In this document: piece by piece, positions 41,911 through 50,010 of the stretch | Position numbering within the stretch: the stretch's first letter is position 1 | Layout: the number at the start of each line of letters is the position of its first letter | DNA from: Paenibacillus sp. Root444D2 | GTDB taxonomy: Bacteria; Bacillota; Bacilli; Paenibacillales; NBRC-103111 | Direction: 5' to 3' | NCBI RefSeq assembly: GCF_001426375.1 | Contig: NZ_LMEO01000008.1 | Coordinates: forward strand, 19,683-83,682 | Length of the DNA stretch: 64,000 nucleotides | Program-made: the position numbers and the translations under genes | Notes under the pieces: generated by a model | Told to the model about the DNA's origin: nothing | The model's input: only the letters and a program-made list of their open reading frames with translations | Databases searched by the model: none

Positions 41911-43032
41911 TCAATCTATTACTTTCCCAAAAGCGTCCACAATGTCAGCCCGAAAAGCATGTCCGACTAGCTTCTGAATTTCAGCGTACGCTTCTCTCGG
42001 CGACGTGGCTTGTCGGTATGACCGCGGCGTCGTCATGGCGAGGAACACTTCCACTAAGCCGAGCATCTGCGAAAGGAGCGGTATCTGATCGCCCGCGAGA
42101 CGGTATGGATAGCCAGTGCCATCTACTTTTTCATGATGATAAAGGAACGCTTTCTCGACCTCTTGAAAATCCGGGATACCCTCGCATAATTCTTTCGCCA
42201 TAAAGCAGTGCTCCTGTACCACTTCGAACTCAAACTCTGTCAATTTCCCTTCTTTTTCAAACATATAATCCGGAAGCTTGACCCTGCTTACAAAATGCAA
42301 AAGTGACAATAAATCAATCTCCCAATCCTGCACACGCAAGCTTTCGTATTCTTTCACAAGTGCTTTGAGCAGAACACTCATTTCACCGATTTCTTTACGC
42401 GACGTTTGTGTTTTCCGTTCTCCAACTGGGATGAAACATTGCAAGATGTTAATCACTTGCTGTTTTTGCTGCTGGAAAGCGGCTGCCTCCACGCGCAATT
42501 TATGTTGATTAAAGGCAGTAATAATAATCCCGCCTAAGATCACGCAGCCTAATGCATATACACCTTTTGTCGTTGCCATAATAATGGGAGAGAACCCATC
42601 GTTATTCCCATACGTGGGACCAAAAATTTGAAAGAGTAAGAAATACAGTGAAAAAATGATTGAACCAACTACATACACCCTAAATTCCACCAATAAACTG
42701 AGCATAACAGGGAAAAAGATAAGAGCAACCCACATCTGCTGCAAAGCCACAGGGTTGTATAAAGTAATAACAACAATCACTAAGAATAGTAATGATGGGG
42801 TTATCAGATTCGTATATGGACTGTTTTTCGACATACTTTTCTGAATCGCATACATCCCCCAGGCAAAAAGGGTAACCGTAAAAGAGGTCATCATATACAA
42901 CCTAGATTCGGAGTTACCACTAACTAACCAGTATGACAAGCCACTCAGTGCACAGATAGAGGACATACTACCAATGATAGCCATCAATAGTTGATGGACA
43001 GGCAGTTGGCCGAATCGTAGTAAATTCATCAT
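41911..43032 (-). CDS. Membrane protein with degenerate HD-GYP domain
   Basis: A 373-residue protein: about six N-terminal membrane helices (1-190), a short helical linker, and an HD-GYP-like domain (about 225-373). The second half of the signature, HHEKVDGTGYPY, is kept. The place of the HD pair reads SLLHFVSRVKLPDYMF, where active proteins have LLHDIGKIGIPD; the aspartate and lysine are lost. It is therefore probably not an active cyclic-di-GMP phosphodiesterase but may still bind a nucleotide or partner. It overlaps the receiver gene by 4 bp (ATGA) and completes a kinase-receiver-HD operon. Confidence 0.85.
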   Translation of the reverse strand: MMNLLRFGQLPVHQLLMAIIGSMSSICALSGLSYWLVSGNSESRLYMMTSFTVTLFAWGMYAIQKSMSKNSPYTNLITPSLLFLVIVVITLYNPVALQQMWVALIFFPVMLSLLVEFRVYVVGSIIFSLYFLLFQIFGPTYGNNDGFSPIIMATTKGVYALGCVILGGIIITAFNQHKLRVEAAAFQQQKQQVINILQCFIPVGERKTQTSRKEIGEMSVLLKALVKEYESLRVQDWEIDLLSLLHFVSRVKLPDYMFEKEGKLTEFEFEVVQEHCFMAKELCEGIPDFQEVEKAFLYHHEKVDGTGYPYRLAGDQIPLLSQMLGLVEVFLAMTTPRSYRQATSPREAYAEIQKLVGHAFRADIVDAFGKVID

Positions 43033-43457
43033 AATGAACTCCTTCTTGTATCCGCTTTATCGTTGTTGTTTTCCTTCGGATGGAAAATAGAGGCACCTTT
43101 CATGACATTTTCAATGGTGGATAGAATCACTTCAGGACTCGTATCCTTCATCAAATAACCGTCAATCCCCGCGTTAAAGGCCCGATAAATATCCTCACTC
43201 TCATCAACAGCCGTTAAAATGATAATTTTCATCTGCGGATACATATGCTTAAGGGTCTTAGCCCCTTCAATAATAGAAGTACCAGGCATCTTCAGATCCG
43301 TTAAAAGAAGATCGGGCACTAACGCTAACGATTGAGAAATAGCTTCATTTCCGTTCGCAGCCTCACCCGTAACCTCGTAACCTCTACAACTTTTGAGCAA
43401 AATATGAAGACCTTCTCTTACGATACAATGGTCATCGGCAATGACTACTTTATACAT
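43029..43457 (-). CDS. Receiver-only response regulator
   Basis: A 142-residue protein consisting of one NarL-type receiver: acidic pocket VIADDH, phospho-accepting aspartate in LLLTDLKMPG, and the switch lysine in YLMKDTSPE. The LuxR-type DNA-binding domain normally following is absent; the tail is short and polar (HPKENNNDKADTRRSSL). It overlaps the kinase gene by 8 bp and the HD protein gene by 4 bp. It may relay phosphate or act by protein contact, for example with the degenerate HD-GYP protein or the full-length regulator encoded divergently. Confidence 0.9.
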   Translation of the reverse strand: MYKVVIADDHCIVREGLHILLKSCRGYEVTGEAANGNEAISQSLALVPDLLLTDLKMPGTSIIEGAKTLKHMYPQMKIIILTAVDESEDIYRAFNAGIDGYLMKDTSPEVILSTIENVMKGASIFHPKENNNDKADTRRSSL

Positions 43458-45000
43458 AGGCTATACTCCTTTCACGTGGGATATAGGCTGTAACCGTCGT
43501 ACCCATGACAGCTTCGGATTGAAAAGAAATCGCTCCATTCAAGGCTTTAATCCGATTCTCCATGCCTCTCAGCCCAAATCGCCCCTGCTCGTACACCTCG
43601 GATATCTGCATTCCGATCCCATCATCCTTAATGGTAATCGACCATTGTACACTCGTGACTTCAATCCTCACATGGATATGTTTGGCTTTGGCATGTTTAA
43701 TGACGTTGTTGGCTGCTTCCTCTACCAAGTGATAAATTGCTTCTTCGATATCAAGCTGCTCATGCGCTGCCCAACCAATGTTCTCAAAGATCGGCACCAC
43801 CTCGGTATGTTCAGTAACACGGTGCAGCAGCTTCTCAATGGCACTATGGAGATTGAATTTTCTCTTCTCATCCTTTAGCTCAATGATGAATTGACGAATG
43901 TCACGATGACTTTCTTTCACTTTTTTCTCGATCTCCGTCACATAAGGAAGCGTCTCCTCGCGAACATCCGGGGGAAGCGCATTTTTCAATTGAAACAGCT
44001 GAATAGAGATAAAGAAAAGCTCCTGAGCGATACCATCATGAATATTTTGAGCAATAGCATCGCGTTCGAGAGCGACAGCCGTTTCTTGAGCATCTAGCAA
44101 TTCCTCGTTGACGAATTGGAAAGCTTCCAGCTTCATAAGGATAAATTGCATATAAATTTTGTGTAAAATAGACAATTCGTTCTTGCCTGATTTAACAAGC
44201 AGCCAACCATATTTTTGCCCACTACGGTCCAGAAGGACTTGGACGTAATAAGGCACAACTTCACCTGTAGGCGATGGTAATTGGGTGTAGATCTTCTGGC
44301 TATTCAGCCTATTCTGTTTCATATAATTCATAAAATACGTATGCTTCCAACTTTGAACTTTTTCGTAACGACCGATACTTTCCACGCAAAGGATAACTTC
44401 CCGATCATCTAAAACTCGCTGAAGCAGTTCCTCTACATAGGATATCGTTCCTTGCTTCATCGGCTGTACGGTCATGTGACTAGAAGAATAAATCATGACT
44501 AACTTACGGAATTGCTTTCGTACATTTTGCATAACAAAGTGAACTAGACTTACTAGGCAAAAGAATGCGAATACGATAAATCCGTAATCAAAATGAGCCA
44601 GCACATATTTATATATGACTACACCTGATGTCATAGCAAACAGAATCGGGATACCGGCCACATAAAACAAGATGATCGGATAGTATTGTCTCCAGCTTAC
44701 AAATGACTTGACCATCCAGAGACCTGTAAAACTATACATTAAGAACGGACTGGAAAGGCCGCCCGTCAGCCCAAGCAAATAAATCCCAAAGCCTAAATCC
44801 GCGATAGCGGCTATGATCGCCACTTTTCTACGCATTTTATTTAGCTGCAATAGGCTGTATATCGTCTGAAAAAGAACTGCAGCCAACAGCAGTCCGGGCG
44901 TTACACCGCCATTTTTTGAATAAAGGATGAGCCCGGACAACAGTAATGCCCATCTACAGCCAAAAATTAAATATAAGCCCGTTCTGTTATGTAAGGACAT
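43450..45000 (-). CDS. NarX/DesK-type sensor histidine kinase
   Basis: A 516-residue membrane kinase. Residues about 10-165 hold about six helices without a large outside domain, residues about 170-300 look like a divergent GAF-like region, and the phospho-accepting histidine is in RDAIAQNIHDGIAQELFF (HisKA_3). The ATPase has DDGIGM and GRFGLRGMENRI. It is expected to phosphorylate NarL-class receivers: the adjacent receiver-only protein, the divergent LuxR-type regulator, or both. The signal is unknown. Confidence 0.92.
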   Translation of the reverse strand: MSLHNRTGLYLIFGCRWALLLSGLILYSKNGGVTPGLLLAAVLFQTIYSLLQLNKMRRKVAIIAAIADLGFGIYLLGLTGGLSSPFLMYSFTGLWMVKSFVSWRQYYPIILFYVAGIPILFAMTSGVVIYKYVLAHFDYGFIVFAFFCLVSLVHFVMQNVRKQFRKLVMIYSSSHMTVQPMKQGTISYVEELLQRVLDDREVILCVESIGRYEKVQSWKHTYFMNYMKQNRLNSQKIYTQLPSPTGEVVPYYVQVLLDRSGQKYGWLLVKSGKNELSILHKIYMQFILMKLEAFQFVNEELLDAQETAVALERDAIAQNIHDGIAQELFFISIQLFQLKNALPPDVREETLPYVTEIEKKVKESHRDIRQFIIELKDEKRKFNLHSAIEKLLHRVTEHTEVVPIFENIGWAAHEQLDIEEAIYHLVEEAANNVIKHAKAKHIHVRIEVTSVQWSITIKDDGIGMQISEVYEQGRFGLRGMENRIKALNGAISFQSEAVMGTTVTAYIPRERSIAYV

Positions 45001-45152
45001 GCCTGAATTCTCCTAAACTTTATGATTTCTTAATGGTCTTTTGTCATACTTTGTTATACAATGAAGCCAATTGACTAACATAGGTAAATAGTAATAGGCA
45101 TTTGGTACTATTTTAGTATAACATAGCTGAGATCTTTTTGGAGGGAACCCGC

Positions 45153-45797
45153 TTGGTTAATATGATTATCCTTGATGATCACCCGCTTGTTCGCAAAGGA
45201 ATTCGCACGGTTGTATCATCCGGCCAATCGATGAATGTTGTTGGGGAAGCTGCGAATGCGAAGGAGGCTCTACGGCTCCTTGAGCAGACAAAGCCTGATC
45301 TTGTACTCGTTGATTTAAATTTGGGGAATGAAAATGGACTGGACTTGATTCGAGAGGCTCGACGGTCGGGACATACTTGCAAATATATTATTTTAACCTC
45401 ATCGGTAACTCGAAGTGAGCTTCAATTAGCACAAGCTTTACAGGTTGAAGGCATCTGTTTGAAAGAAGCATTTCCCGAAGATTTACTATATGCCGTCGAA
45501 AGCGTTGCCCGTGGTCGTAAATACTATGATCCTGTCCTCATGGGATCCATGATGGGCGATAAATCTCATAGCGAAGAGCAGGAGCTCTCCGAACTAACCC
45601 CCAAAGAGCTAGAAGTTCTTATGTCTCTTGGCAAAGGACTTTCTAATAAGGAAATCGCCAGCTCCCTGTACATTACAGAGTTTACGGTGAAAAAGCATGT
45701 GAGTCAGGTGTTAGCCAAACTGGTTTTAGCTGATCGCACACAAGCCGCTTTATATGCCTTATCCAAAGGACTCGTGCAATTCGAAATGCAGCGATAA
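45153..45797 (+). CDS. NarL/LuxR-family response regulator
   Basis: A 214-residue regulator. The receiver (about 1-120) has ILDDHPLVRKG, the phosphorylated aspartate in LVDLNLGNENG and ICLKEAFPE. Residues about 148-210 are the LuxR/GerE helix-turn-helix (LTPKELEVLMSLGKGLSNKEIASSLYITEFTVKKHVSQVLAKL). The TTG at 45153 is chosen because GGAGGG lies 7 bases upstream; the ATG at 45162 is 16 bases away. It is divergent from the histidine kinase gene and is the best partner able to bind DNA. Candidate targets include the exoprotein operon at 45843-48471. Confidence 0.9.
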   Translation: MVNMIILDDHPLVRKGIRTVVSSGQSMNVVGEAANAKEALRLLEQTKPDLVLVDLNLGNENGLDLIREARRSGHTCKYIILTSSVTRSELQLAQALQVEGICLKEAFPEDLLYAVESVARGRKYYDPVLMGSMMGDKSHSEEQELSELTPKELEVLMSLGKGLSNKEIASSLYITEFTVKKHVSQVLAKLVLADRTQAALYALSKGLVQFEMQR

Positions 45798-45805
45798 ATA
45801 CAAGG

Positions 45806-45839
45806 AAAGATCCGTCGGGATAACCCGTCGGATCTTTTT
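45806..45839. terminator. Bidirectional terminator
   Basis: AAAGATCCG-T-CGGG-ATAA-CCCG-T-CGGATCTTT has one T-T mismatch and a T run, between the convergent regulator and signal peptidase genes. Confidence 0.88.
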
Positions 45840-45842
45840 GCC

Positions 45843-46400
45843 TTATAGGTCAAGCGGTTCCGCGATCCTGTGCATAGGAAGCAATGAGAAGACCGCATAA
45901 CCCTTCACATCTTTGATATGAACAGGCCCTAATGAAGGATCCCGACTGTCCTTGCTCTCACCCAAATTCCGATTATCTCCGACAACGAACAAGTGTCCGC
46001 TCGGAATCGTCTGCATAGCCATATCTTCCGACTTCCCAGCTGTATATAGCTCAGGCAGCGGTGTTTCGTTCACGAAGATAACACCATCACGAATGAGAAC
46101 GCGATCCCCTTGAACAGCGATAACTCGTTTGATAATGCTAAAGCCTAGTCGCTCATCCTTAATAACGACGACATCTCCATATTTGGGCGTTGAAAAGAAC
46201 AACGATATTTTATTCATCAGCAGCACATTGCCGTTCTGTAACGAAGGATTCATGGAATTGCCCGAAACTTTCGTAAGACCAATCATGTTATTAATCAAAA
46301 TAAAGGCTAGTGTCAGGAGTAGAATGAATCGAATCCAACCCCAAACTTCACTTTTTTTCTTGATTGCAGGCTGTCTAAGCTCCGAGATTTCTTCCTTCAT
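45843..46400 (-). CDS. Signal peptidase I
   Basis: A 185-residue type I signal peptidase with one N-terminal membrane helix (about 20-40). The catalytic serine is in KVSGNSMNPSLQ and the general-base lysine in IIKRVIAVQGD; HLFVVGDNRNLGESKDSR is the conserved box E. It is the ordinary prokaryotic Ser-Lys type, not the ER-like SipW type. It is the last gene of an operon with three exported proteins, 31 bp after the third, so it may be their dedicated processing enzyme. The ATG at 46400 has GAGGTGA 8 bases upstream; a GTG at 46412 overlaps that site. Confidence 0.95.
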   Translation of the reverse strand: MKEEISELRQPAIKKKSEVWGWIRFILLLTLAFILINNMIGLTKVSGNSMNPSLQNGNVLLMNKISLFFSTPKYGDVVVIKDERLGFSIIKRVIAVQGDRVLIRDGVIFVNETPLPELYTAGKSEDMAMQTIPSGHLFVVGDNRNLGESKDSRDPSLGPVHIKDVKGYAVFSLLPMHRIAEPLDL

Positions 46401-46431
46401 TTCTGCTCTCACCTCAATCTTTTAAGTCTAA

Positions 46432-47085
46432 TTATTCTTGATTGTACGTGGCATGAACCACGGTTGCTGGTTTTGGTTGCTGCCCATAGACATCATCCGT
46501 TACTGTTGGTGGCTGCGGTGCAGGCACTGGCACTGGTGGCTGATTAGGCCCTGCTGGTGCAGGCAGCGGTGCCGGTGCCCCTGGTGGCAGAACTAAGACA
46601 ACTGGCGGGCTTGGTGTGAACACGAGTGCAGGCGGAACATAGCTGTTCGCTAAAGTATCCATCGCCCCCTGCGCACTATCCACAATCGCTTGGAGCTTAT
46701 TCAAGATTTGCTGACGATCTTGTGCTGTCTTGATATCCGTTCTGGCGAGCAAGGATTGCGCATACTGTCCAAGAGCCTGAAGACGAATTCGCTTCTGCTC
46801 CTCCGTGAATGATTCCAAACTTCTGGAAGATGCTTCGAGTCGAAGCTGCAATTCTTTCTTCAACAGTTCCTTCTGCGTTTCGGTCTCTGACTTCATCGAT
46901 TGATCCAAGCCTTGGATAACTTGCTCTGTTTTCTTATTGAACCAAGCTGCCATGGAGCCCGCAATATCAATATCCGCATAGGAAATTCCGACCGACGCCG
47001 TAAGTACAACAGTTAAAGAAACAATTCCAGCTGCGACAATCCGTTTGGATTTCAGGTTGCGTTGCTTTTCATTTCTGGTGACCAT
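46432..47085 (-). CDS. Exported helical protein with proline-rich tail
   Basis: A 217-residue exported protein. Residues 1 to about 38 are a signal peptide with a long basic start, ending ISYA. The mature start IDIAGSMAAWFNKKTEQ resembles that of its two upstream neighbours (QLQSWYSSATK and PLQNWYKASF). Residues about 55-145 are a charged coiled coil, and 150-205 a Pro/Val/Ala-rich segment (PPGAPAPLPAPAGPNQPP). No enzyme motif is seen. It belongs to the exoprotein and signal peptidase operon. A structural role at the surface is an inference. Confidence 0.85.
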   Translation of the reverse strand: MVTRNEKQRNLKSKRIVAAGIVSLTVVLTASVGISYADIDIAGSMAAWFNKKTEQVIQGLDQSMKSETETQKELLKKELQLRLEASSRSLESFTEEQKRIRLQALGQYAQSLLARTDIKTAQDRQQILNKLQAIVDSAQGAMDTLANSYVPPALVFTPSPPVVLVLPPGAPAPLPAPAGPNQPPVPVPAPQPPTVTDDVYGQQPKPATVVHATYNQE

Positions 47086-47130
47086 ATGAATTCCTCCTTC
47101 TCCTCTTAGTGAATATAAAAGTAAGCTTGA

Positions 47131-47148
47131 GGCCCCGTCACCGGGGCC
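47131..47148 (-). other. Strong intercistronic hairpin
   Basis: GGCCCCG-TCA-CCGGGGCC is a compact GC stem-loop with no T run, between two genes of the exoprotein operon. It could stabilise the upstream message or reduce readthrough, making the protein encoded at 47164-47937 more abundant than the genes after it. Confidence 0.7.
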
Positions 47149-47163
47149 TGTTCGCCTATGTTA

Positions 47164-47937
47164 TTATTTCAATCCGTTGATTACGATACTTTCCAACGCT
47201 GCTAAACCAGTAGTTTCAAGGGAAGCACCTTTATCCGTAATTGCTTTTTTGTTTGCTGTTTCTAGAGTATCAGCAAATGTTTGAAGTTCTGCTAATTTAG
47301 CTGCGATTTTAGCAGCCAAGTTGTCTTTAATTTCTTGGGATGCAGCTGTTCTTTCAGCAGCAAGCAAAGTGTTCAGTTCTGCTTTCGTATCTTCGATTTT
47401 CTTAGTCAAAGTAGTCGCTGCTTGAGTTTGAGTTGTACCTACAGCCGTTTCCAGGCTTTTCACTGATGAAGTTCCTTGAGCGTTAACATCTTTTTTGATG
47501 TCAAATTTACCAGCTTCACCCAATCCCCATACAACACCATTGTTAAAATTGTTTGCTTCGTTTACAACATTGTTGTACTCGCCAGGCATGTTGCCTTTGA
47601 TGCTTGCATTTTTACTGTCAATAGCATTCGAGTATGTGGTAACTTGACCGTTGATGGAACCTTGTACACGAGCTGTTTCAGTTGTTCCAGCTGTTTTCAC
47701 GTCATTAACTGCTGTGTTATTAATGGTGTTATAGTCGGATACAAGCTTAGCTTTGTTACTTTCTACATAACCGTATACATCACCGGCAACTAGTGCTTTT
47801 GTTGCTTTTGTTGCTGAGGAGTACCAGCTTTGAAGTTGGCCGCCAGCGTCTGTTGCTGCGAAAGCTGTACCCATACCTGCTACTAAACCTGTTGCAATAA
47901 CACCAATTGCTAATTTACTTTTCAATGCTTTCATCAT
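47164..47937 (-). CDS. Exported helical coiled-coil protein
   Basis: A 257-residue exported protein with a clear signal peptide ending TAFA (about residue 28) and a mature start ATDAGGQLQSWYSSATK. The rest is almost entirely helical, rich in Ala, Thr, Asn and Lys, with heptad-like stretches (KKIEDTKAELNTLLAAERTAASQEIKDNL). No cysteine and no enzyme motif. The LQ-x-WY motif just after the signal peptide is shared with the neighbouring gene products. AGGGAG lies 8 bases before the ATG. It is the middle gene of the operon and is bordered by hairpins on both sides, which may set a higher transcript level. Confidence 0.88.
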   Translation of the reverse strand: MMKALKSKLAIGVIATGLVAGMGTAFAATDAGGQLQSWYSSATKATKALVAGDVYGYVESNKAKLVSDYNTINNTAVNDVKTAGTTETARVQGSINGQVTTYSNAIDSKNASIKGNMPGEYNNVVNEANNFNNGVVWGLGEAGKFDIKKDVNAQGTSSVKSLETAVGTTQTQAATTLTKKIEDTKAELNTLLAAERTAASQEIKDNLAAKIAAKLAELQTFADTLETANKKAITDKGASLETTGLAALESIVINGLK

Positions 47938-48012
47938 TCATCAATCTCCCTTAAAATAGTATATTGTTTCATTGCGCTCACCTGAGGTGAACCCATAACT
48001 CACCATGACTGA

Positions 48013-48471
48013 CTAGTTGCCCAGCTTCAACGTTAATCCTTGAATCGTATCCTGAGCCCATTGATCGATTTCACGGTCATTTGCACTTTTCGAAGCACTT
48101 ACGTACTTGTCGAAATCTACTGCAGCACCAGTCTTAGCAAGCCCTGCCGCGCTTTCGATTTGACTACCATAGAATTGACTAGCCGCTTCTATGCTATCGA
48201 TTGCATTATGACTAGTGTCATCTGCCATCTTCTTCAAGTTGGCATTTGCCTTAGATACCGATTCATTCGCTGATACACTAAAGGATTGAGATGCTTCGTC
48301 CAACCCTTGTTGGACCATAGCATTCATTTCTTTCGTCCCCTGCTGGAAACTTGCTTTGTACCAATTTTGCAGAGGCGTACTTACATCAGAGTAGGCGTAA
48401 GCCGTACCCATAATGAGGAAAGTCGAGAGGCCGAGTGAAACAGTCATCACTTTGCGTTTCAAACGAATCAT
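48013..48471 (-). CDS. Exported helical protein, first gene of operon
   Basis: A 152-residue exported protein. The signal peptide ends GTAYA at about residue 26, followed by YSDVSTPLQNWYKASFQQ, the family motif shared with the next two genes. The remainder is a helical, Ser/Ala-rich coiled coil (ANESVSKANANLKKMADDTSHN). The ATG at 48471 is chosen because AAGGAGG lies 11 bases upstream and because it begins the signal peptide. It heads the exoprotein and signal peptidase operon and is divergent from the DUF1761 gene. Confidence 0.86.
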   Translation of the reverse strand: MIRLKRKVMTVSLGLSTFLIMGTAYAYSDVSTPLQNWYKASFQQGTKEMNAMVQQGLDEASQSFSVSANESVSKANANLKKMADDTSHNAIDSIEAASQFYGSQIESAAGLAKTGAAVDFDKYVSASKSANDREIDQWAQDTIQGLTLKLGN

Positions 48472-48560
48472 CGTGCTGCCCTGCCTCCTTCTTGTTCTAA
48501 TCTCGCTTACAAACCTATTGTATCTCGCCATACGATTCGTGACTTCGTCCTTTAGAGTAA

Positions 48561-48602
48561 TTTATACCTACTACTTTCGCAGTGTCTGATGGTATACTTT
48601 CG
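48561..48602 (-). promoter_or_regulatory. Control region of the exoprotein operon
   Basis: TACTTTCG occurs at 48572-48579 and 48595-48602, a direct repeat with a 23-bp period. On the minus strand TATAAA (48561-48566) could be a -10 box, with only a poor -35 (TCAGAC). A poor -35 with direct repeats just upstream suggests dependence on an activator such as the LuxR-type regulator at 45153. Confidence 0.45.
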
Positions 48603-48698
48603 TACCAGATGAAATGTAGTAAATAAGCTTTTACAACCAAGAAGCTGCACGATACAATGCTCCTATACACCTAATTCACTATAATGGGGGCTAGAATC

Positions 48699-49106
48699 TT
48701 GAATCTATTAGTAGTAAACTACCTTGCCGTACTTGTTGCGACAATAAGCACCATGATACTTGGATTCCTGTGGTATTCACCGGTCTTATTCGGAAACGCT
48801 TGGGTCAAACTGCGAAATATGAAAATGGAAGAGATGAAAAGCGGAGGCCCCATCACTTACGTCCTCACGGCACTAACTGCATTAGGGGGCGCCTTTATCC
48901 TGGCACTTCTCTTGACGCTTGGCAGTGAGACAACTTGGTTAACAGGGCTTACGATTGGGCTGCTTATCGGTCTAAGCATTTCGCTGAAAATCGGGATGAA
49001 TTATTTGTTTGAGAATAGCAAACTGCAGTTGTATTTCATCACCATCGGCTACCACTTGGTATCCTACTTGATTGCTGGCATTATCATTGGAGCCTGGCAG
49101 TCCTAA
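48699..49106 (+). CDS. DUF1761 membrane protein
   Basis: A 135-residue membrane protein with four hydrophobic helices. The first contains LGFLWYSPVLFGNAWVKL, the DUF1761 hallmark, and the third GLTIGLLIGLSISLKIGMNYLFE. The family has no known function. The TTG at 48699 is preferred, since GGGGG lies 8 bases upstream; the ATG at 48684 has no ribosome site but would extend the protein by five residues. It is divergent from the exoprotein operon and shares its control region. Confidence 0.85.
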   Translation: MNLLVVNYLAVLVATISTMILGFLWYSPVLFGNAWVKLRNMKMEEMKSGGPITYVLTALTALGGAFILALLLTLGSETTWLTGLTIGLLIGLSISLKIGMNYLFENSKLQLYFITIGYHLVSYLIAGIIIGAWQS

Positions 49107-49609
49107 TATTGTTGGGATAGACTCACAATTCCGCTCAAATAGCCACTTTCTTCGCAAATAGAAGCTCCCAAAGACTCTTATTTCTGTGAGTAGCTAGCTT
49201 TTCACCATTCAACGACAAATAAGAGCCTCTAAAGGCTCTTATTCCTCTCAATTAGCCACTTTCTTCGCAAATAGAAGCTCATAAAGACTCTTATTTCTGT
49301 GAGTAGCTATCTTTTCACCATTTCAACGACAAATAAGAGCCTCTAAAGGCTCTTATTCCGCTCAATTAACCACTTTCTTCGCAAATAGAAGCTCATAAAG
49401 ACTCTTATTTCTGTGAGTAGCTATCTTTTCCCTTATGCGACAAATGGATATACGGCTGCCTCAAGGTCTAATTGACCTTTGGGACAGCCCCTTTTTTTCC
49501 CTCTAACGTGTTTCAAAATCGTCTAAATCGTTTATTCAGGTATATCCCCCCATTCCACTTGGCATTCACTCGAATATACTAGAGCACAAGATCTTTGGGG
49601 GTGGAGATA
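49107..49609. other. Intergenic region dominated by a tandem repeat
   Basis: 49131-49436 is the 113-bp tandem repeat described separately. 49455-49500 contains a weak hairpin (AAGGTC/GACCTT) before a T run that may terminate the DUF1761 transcript. The ribosome site of the next gene lies at about 49598-49604. Confidence 0.7.
49131..49436 (+). repeat. 113-bp tandem repeat, 2.7 copies, with internal hairpins
   Basis: Units start at 49131, 49244 and 49358, each beginning CC-x-CTCAA-TTA-CCACTTTC and nearly identical thereafter. Each junction carries the perfect stem AATAAGAGCC-TCTAAA-GGCTCTTATT. Part of this hairpin also appears at 37-55, so the element is dispersed as well as tandem. It is not a CRISPR array because the whole unit is conserved, with no variable spacer. 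Confidence 0.92.
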
Positions 49610-49969
49610 GTGCTTCAACTTAATGGAATCGTTGGCGGCAGCTCACCAATCTCGGTTGGCGCTGGGAAAACGATACTGCTGCAGCAAATATTTATTCGTG
49701 TGAAAAGTAAACAAAAGTTAATTTTGAGAGATATCAACTTCTTGTTTAACAACGAGGCCTTTGCTATCAAAATAGAGGCCGAACCCTCGACCGGCGTCTT
49801 TATAGCCAGAGGCGGAGCTGGTGATTTAACACCTCGTAAAGTGTTAGTTAATAATACAACTGGCGAGGATTTGCTTATATTCCTACTCGTAAGTGCCGTA
49901 AATAAAGCCAAGAACTCAAGATCCTTGAGTCGTTCAGACAGTTGGCACATGACCTTTGTGCGGCGCTAA
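49610..49969 (+). CDS. Hypothetical protein
   Basis: A 119-residue protein without a family I recognise. The sequence is beta-rich in its first 95 residues (GGSSPISVGAGKTILLQQIF, then KVLVNNTTGEDLLIFLL), suggesting a small beta sandwich, with a serine/arginine-rich tail (NSRSLSRSDSWHM). GAGKT resembles part of a P-loop, but the context is wrong for an ATPase. The GTG at 49610 is chosen because GGTGGAG lies just upstream. It has no signal peptide. It lies 41 bp before a second small gene on the same strand. Confidence 0.65.
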   Translation: MLQLNGIVGGSSPISVGAGKTILLQQIFIRVKSKQKLILRDINFLFNNEAFAIKIEAEPSTGVFIARGGAGDLTPRKVLVNNTTGEDLLIFLLVSAVNKAKNSRSLSRSDSWHMTFVRR

Positions 49970-50010
49970 GCATGATGACCAAATGTTTAATCAGTAGAAA
50001 AGAGGATACA

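Noticed and set aside
45843..48471. TasA/TapA/SipW biofilm matrix operon
   Set aside because: The signal peptidase has the catalytic lysine of the ordinary bacterial type, and the exported proteins lack the camelysin/TasA beta domain.
49131..49436. Possible CRISPR array or coding repeat
   Set aside because: The entire 113-bp unit is conserved, so there are no spacers, and every frame is interrupted by stops.
49610..49969. Small ATPase because of GAGKT
   Set aside because: The motif is not preceded by a hydrophobic strand with Gx4GK(S/T) spacing and no Walker B follows; the protein is predicted to be beta-rich.
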